Part shown: positions 60,682 to 64,000 of the stretch, piece after piece
Layout of the letters: every line of letters begins with the position of its first letter
Position numbering within the stretch: position 1 is the stretch's first letter
DNA from: Bacillus norwichensis
GTDB taxonomy: Bacteria > Bacillota > Bacilli > Bacillales > Bacillaceae_C
Direction of reading: 5' to 3'
NCBI RefSeq assembly: GCF_014836955.1
Contig: NZ_JACSPV010000004.1
Coordinates: forward strand, 114,331-178,330
DNA: 64,000 nt
Notes under the pieces: generated by a model
Seen by the model: the letters and a program-made list of their open reading frames with translations, nothing else
What the model was told of the DNA's origin: nothing
The model's database searches: none
Position numbers and translations under genes: made by a program

Positions 60682-61398
60682 TTATTTTGAAGTGATGGCA
60701 TACCTGAAAGAGTCACTTCGATAGATGATTTTCGTATACTCTAAAACTTTATTTTGCGGCGAAGCGATACAGTTGCTTTCCACAATTAACAGCGGAACTA
60801 ATGCGGTACATTCCAGCATGGAACGTTCTTCACTCGTTGGAAAGGAAATGCTTAAATGGCTGTCAGTGCTAGTAAACTCCGTATATCCCTCTTGCCGATA
60901 ATATGCGAACATTGAACGCAACTGCACTCCATCTTCTTCGATATTCGGAAAAGTCGACTTGGCGACATAAGAGCTGTGCAGCGCAACCGGCTTTCCTTCA
61001 ATAAAACGCAATCGAGAAATCTTAAATACCTCTTCTTCCTCGGTTACTTGCAAAGCTGAATAAATACGCGGATGATAAGTGATCTTTTCACAACTTACAT
61101 TTTTCGTTTCAAGTGGATGGCCGGCACTTAACATTTTTTCCGTAAAACTTTTACTTCCTGTTAGATGAAGCTCAATCTGTTGCCGACTGCCCTTCAAAAA
61201 ACGCCCTTTCCCCTGTTGCGAGTATATATATCCCATCTCCTCGAGCTTCAAAAGAGCATTTCGCACTTTAATCCGCGGCACTTTATAATCATTTGCTAGC
61301 TCGTTTTCGGAAGGCAGCCGCTCGTTTGGATTGAATTTCTCCTGCATGATGGATTCCAGCAAATCATCTACAATCATCTGCTCTATATCTAGATTCAT
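60682..61398 (-). CDS. phnF: GntR/UTRA regulator of the phosphonate locus (PhnF-like)
   Basis: A 238-residue GntR-family regulator of the HutC/PhnF branch. The winged helix is NERLPSENELANDYKVPRIK and VRNALLKLEEMGYIYSQQGK. A UTRA ligand domain follows (about 85-235, EEEEVFKISRLRFIEGKPVA and LLIVESNCIAS). Its place directly upstream of the C-P lyase genes, on the same strand, suggests it senses a phosphonate or phosphate ester. It has its own terminator, so phnG is read from a separate promoter. Confidence 0.82.
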   Translation of the reverse strand: MNLDIEQMIVDDLLESIMQEKFNPNERLPSENELANDYKVPRIKVRNALLKLEEMGYIYSQQGKGRFLKGSRQQIELHLTGSKSFTEKMLSAGHPLETKNVSCEKITYHPRIYSALQVTEEEEVFKISRLRFIEGKPVALHSSYVAKSTFPNIEEDGVQLRSMFAYYRQEGYTEFTSTDSHLSISFPTSEERSMLECTALVPLLIVESNCIASPQNKVLEYTKIIYRSDSFRYAITSK

Positions 61399-61473
61399 CC
61401 GTGCCCACTCCTGTTAATGCAGTCCGATTTTATTCTATCCTCAAAAATCGCTGACACTGTAATTTTTCTCCTT

Positions 61474-61648
61474 ATCAAATGCTCCTTAGCACATTTGCTC
61501 CAGAATTTATCGAGCTCCGCTCAATAAATTTTCTCTGACAATCTGTGACATCCGCGAGGCCGGGGTTTGAAACCCTGCTGAATGGAATTCCAATTTACTT
61601 TCACCTCACCACTTACAGAAGTGGGAGACTTTCTTCTGGATGAAGTTA
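61474..61648 (+). repeat. Dispersed palindromic element, copy 8
   Basis: From ATCAAATGCTCCTTAGC to CTGGATGAAGTTACC. It has GGGGTTTGAAACCC and the CACCACTTACAGAAGTGG hairpin intact; the TTTAACTTTATTCAGC arm is deleted between GCGAGG and CCGGGG. Confidence 0.85.
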
Positions 61649-62359
61649 CCCTTAACATACTTTATAGCAAACTTCTTTGTTTACAGTATAACTTAGCTCC
61701 GCAATTCCCACTACGATATAGTTATCATAATGACTTTTTTAACAAAACTTTCAAGGAACTTGATGTAGAAACTATCTCTACTTAAACACATGGTATTCTC
61801 AATAAATGTTTAATAGCATATAAAGACTTGCTACCCCATTTATATTAGGTTAAATTTGAGAATTGTAGCGAAGTTTCAGCGATAAAACATATGCGAACAC
61901 GCTTTTGTGATATCAGAAGTTCCGTGCACAGCAACATTTTGTAGAAATGATATAAGGCTGATATTCTGTTTCACTCCAGTACTATTGAACCGGCAGCCTT
62001 GTGGACTTGAAAGTAGACAATATATACAACTCTTCAATTGAAAAGTTGCTTTTGATAAAAAGAATTGAATCCATATTAGAGGGTGCTAGGGAGATCCGGA
62101 CCATTGAACACATTGCCCGATTTTCCGGACCCTTTACAGGATTCCACCCACTGTCGGGTGATTATACGCCCCCACCAGATTTTCTATTAGAAGAAAATGC
62201 TGGTAACTCCACAATAGGAAAGGAAAGTCTTGAAAAAAGTTGTAATCATAGCGGGAAAGAAAAAATGAGGATTGGCAGTAAAGCCAACGCTGGATATACT
62301 CCCAACAAATAAGGAAAATAACGGGGCTTTATGCGTTCAATGGCCGAGGGAAATACCTT
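61649..62359. other. AT-rich region without a supported gene
   Basis: A plus-strand frame at 62001-62312 (103 codons, TTG start, proline-rich middle) lacks a ribosome site and resembles nothing known to me, so I do not call it. No RNA or repeat beyond element copy 8 is seen. Confidence 0.4.
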
Positions 62360-62572
62360 TTATTTTTTTCTGCGATATTTAGCCAATTCTACTCTTGTAC
62401 TATTTGAAAAGGTCTGAAATGTTACGGTTGCATCTCCACTTTCAACAAATTGCGCAATCCATTTTCGAATCAATGCTGAAGGATTGATATGCCTACTTCT
62501 ACATATATTATAATAATGTGCTTTTAATTCATAAGGGATTTTAATATTAATTTGATCCTCTTTCTCTTTCAC
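62360..62572 (-). CDS. Small ribbon-helix-helix protein
   Basis: A 70-residue protein with the ribbon-helix-helix layout of Arc/CopG-type regulators. The short strand is DQINIKIPYEL, the first helix is KAHYYNICRSRH, and INPSALIRKWIAQFVE is the second helix. A basic tail ends KYRRKK. GGAGG is eight bases before the GTG at 62572, which decides the start. It may be a lone DNA-binding regulator or a plasmid/phage-type relic; no partner toxin is seen. Confidence 0.68.
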   Translation of the reverse strand: MKEKEDQINIKIPYELKAHYYNICRSRHINPSALIRKWIAQFVESGDATVTFQTFSNSTRVELAKYRRKK

Positions 62573-62587
62573 GGCGAGAGCCTCCAA

Positions 62588-63212
62588 TAATTATTTTTCT
62601 AAAATATTGCCTAATAAGTGTTGTCATACAGTCAGTGGCCACAGTTAGACAGGCTCGACAATATGAGTGACGCTCAATCTCGCAATGAAAAATATGCGTT
62701 ACGAATAAACTATTTCTCTGCTGCTTTGATGGATATCAAATTTATAATAATGCAAACCTGCATTCAAGAAAAGTTGCTATATTCCCAAATAATCAATATT
62801 GGATTAGATTATCTGTTCGTTTTATGCACAAGAGTTACAATCAAGTTGATTTTTTTCAGAATCATACCTTACATGGCAAGCAGAACGTTTCCAACATATT
62901 GAAATGGGGAACTGCTTATTACAACAACTTTTTCCCATCTGACGTATGACAGATAAATCTGAAACCATTTCTATTTCATAAGTATAGGAATCGTAAGACA
63001 TCAGTACAATAAAGTAATTTCCAATCTCAATATCTCCAAAGCTGTGAAATATGGTACGCGATAACCTGATGAAAAGATCTACTCAAATAAATAGATACGG
63101 ATAAATCGCTCATAACTTTCAATGCATCTGGATCGGTTCTCTTTCACAACTACAGCGCTTTTGCCGAGCTTCGGAATTACTAAGGCTCAAAAACTTTCAA
63201 CCTTACTTTGCT
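62588..63212. other. AT-rich region without a supported gene
   Basis: The frame at 62618-62902 has no ribosome site and no recognisable features. I see no RNA gene or strong repeat here. Confidence 0.4.
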
Positions 63213-63404
63213 ATCAAATGTGCCTTGGCTTATTTGCACCCGAATTTTATTGAGCCTCATTCCAATACATTTCCTCTGAAAATCTGTGGCAGCCGGAGGC
63301 TTTAACTTTATTGAACTAGGATTTGAACCCGTACTAAGTGGAATACCGATATACTTTTATCTCACCACTATCGAAGTGAGAGACTTCTGCTGAATCAAGT
63401 TAAA
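63213..63404 (+). repeat. Dispersed palindromic element, copy 9
   Basis: From ATCAAATGTGCCTTGGC to GCTGAATCAAGTTAAA. It keeps the GGCTTTAACTTTATTGAAC arm and the CACCACTATCGAAGTGAGAG hairpin. It is about 220 bases past the stop of the surface-protein gene. Confidence 0.85.
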
Positions 63405-63580
63405 CTTATTGATTAGTTAATCACAGTTATCTACTGATTCATTGCCCCTCTCCTGAGCTTCAATTAAAGACTGCTTTTGTACACAGCGATAAGTAAAGCA
63501 CGAAAATACTACGAAGAAAAGCAAGATTTCAATTTTCACCATTTGTATTTTCTTTATGTATGACATCTTTATAGAGTAGA

Positions 63581-63618
63581 GAGGAAGCAAATGCTTCGAA
63601 ACATTTGCTTCCTCTTTT
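63581..63618. terminator. Hairpin after the surface-protein gene
   Basis: A perfect 13-bp stem (GAGGAAGCAAATG with its complement) around an 8-base loop. The T-run is on the plus-strand side; it may still end the minus-strand gene that stops at 63628. Confidence 0.6.
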
Positions 63619-63627
63619 GTACAAATA

Positions 63628-64000
63628 TTAGCTTTTCCTGCGTCCAAAAAGTTTCGCTCCAATACCAGCAAGCATAGCACCCAGACCAGTAAGTCCCATT
63701 GTCCAAATAGCTGTGGCCGTGTTAGGAAGTTTACTTCCGCTGTTGTAACCAGATCCTGCATTTGACGTACCGTCGCCATATCCAGATCCTCCGCCACTAC
63801 CAGTTCCACCCGCTGTGCCAGAACCTGAGCCACCTCCAGTTCCGCCTTCGCCGGTTCCACCTTCGCCTTCACCATCTCCATCCGCATCCGCATCGGCGTC
63901 GGCATCAGCATCGGCGTCAGCGTCGGCATCCGCATCGGCATCGGCATCTGCATCGGCGTCGGCATCTGCATCGGCATCAGCATCAGCATCAGCATCAGCA
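63628..64000 (-). CDS. LPNTA-anchored surface protein, C-terminal part
   Basis: The last 124 codons of a cell-wall protein whose start lies beyond the window edge. From the edge inward it has a run of Ala-Asp dipeptides (63880-64000), then a Gly/Ser/Thr-rich spacer, the sortase motif LPNTA, a hydrophobic helix (IWTMGLTGLGAMLAGIGA) and a basic tail GRRKS. The A in the last motif position (LPXTA) points to a SrtD/SrtC-type Bacillus sortase, not housekeeping LPXTG sorting. The frame giving many Met/Pro residues over the same DNA is a repeat shadow. Function of the missing part is unknown. Confidence 0.88.
   Translation of the reverse strand, partial: ADADADADADADADADADADADADADADADADADADADADGDGEGEGGTGEGGTGGGSGSGTAGGTGSGGGSGYGDGTSNAGSGYNSGSKLPNTATAIWTMGLTGLGAMLAGIGAKLFGRRKS

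Noticed and set aside
62001..62312. 103-codon plus-strand frame with a proline-rich middle
   Set aside because: TTG start without a ribosome site, no family resemblance, in an AT-rich gap.
62618..62902. 94-codon plus-strand frame
   Set aside because: No ribosome site, irregular composition, no recognisable feature.
63417..63995. 192-codon minus-strand frame beginning with Met-Leu and Met-Pro repeats
   Set aside because: It is another frame of the Ala-Asp repeat; the frame ending at 63628 with LPNTA, helix and basic tail is clearly the coding one.

Overview
The window comes from a low-GC, endospore-forming Bacillaceae chromosome (Bacillus/Mesobacillus-like; the genus is inferred). Supporting signs are consistently Bacillus-type ribosome binding sites with frequent TTG and GTG starts, a Spo0E-like phosphatase, a bacterial nitric oxide synthase, S-box riboswitches, a likely PurR box, likely PhoP boxes and an LPNTA sortase substrate. 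Most genes are on the minus strand. No phage, plasmid, rRNA, tRNA or CRISPR was seen.

Layout. Positions 0.5-8 kb hold a KdpD-type universal stress protein, an AI-2E family permease, a VanR/VanS/VanY-like trio, a methyltransferase and a permease remnant. Positions 7.2-9.8 kb hold a Rieske oxygenase divergent from a nucleobase permease, with a PurBox-like pair between them. Positions 9.9-16.6 kb hold an ABC-F protein, a YbaK-type deacylase, an acetyltransferase, a Spo0E-like protein, a MarR regulator and nitric oxide synthase followed by a HEGLH membrane protein. Positions 16.7-20.7 kb hold a Cys-type formate dehydrogenase with a DUF1641 partner and an attenuator-like leader. Positions 20.7-23.9 kb hold an XRE-cupin regulator, AzlCD and AtoE. 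Positions 24.3-29.5 kb hold an HtrA protease, a two-component system and an MFS exporter.

Positions 29.7-39.6 kb are a sulfur region. Two complete SAM-I riboswitches in series precede a seven-gene operon: O-acetylhomoserine sulfhydrylase fused to a CoA-binding domain, an SsuABC-like importer, an AcsA-like ligase, an isochorismatase-like protein and a free methionine sulfoxide reductase. A separate two-gene unit next to it encodes a DszA/NtaA-type monooxygenase. Positions 39.9-49 kb hold MFS, O-methyltransferase, threonine aldolase, nitronate monooxygenase and TetR/ABC-2 genes.

Positions 49.2-61.4 kb form a carbon-phosphorus lyase locus: phnGHIJK, phnM, an acetyltransferase, phnL, a PHP phosphoesterase, phnDCEE and a GntR regulator. 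A four-repeat PhoP box with exact 11-bp phasing lies in front of phnG. PhnN and PhnP are absent, and the PHP protein probably replaces them. The window ends inside a surface protein with Ala-Asp repeats and an LPNTA anchor.

The most striking unexplained structure is a family of nine dispersed elements of about 115-190 bp, all in the same orientation. They fold into a branched palindrome and sit next to, or at, the 3' ends of minus-strand genes. One lies inside the C-P lyase operon and supplies the stop codon of phnK. They look like non-autonomous IS200/IS605-type elements or a structured 3'-UTR RNA family.
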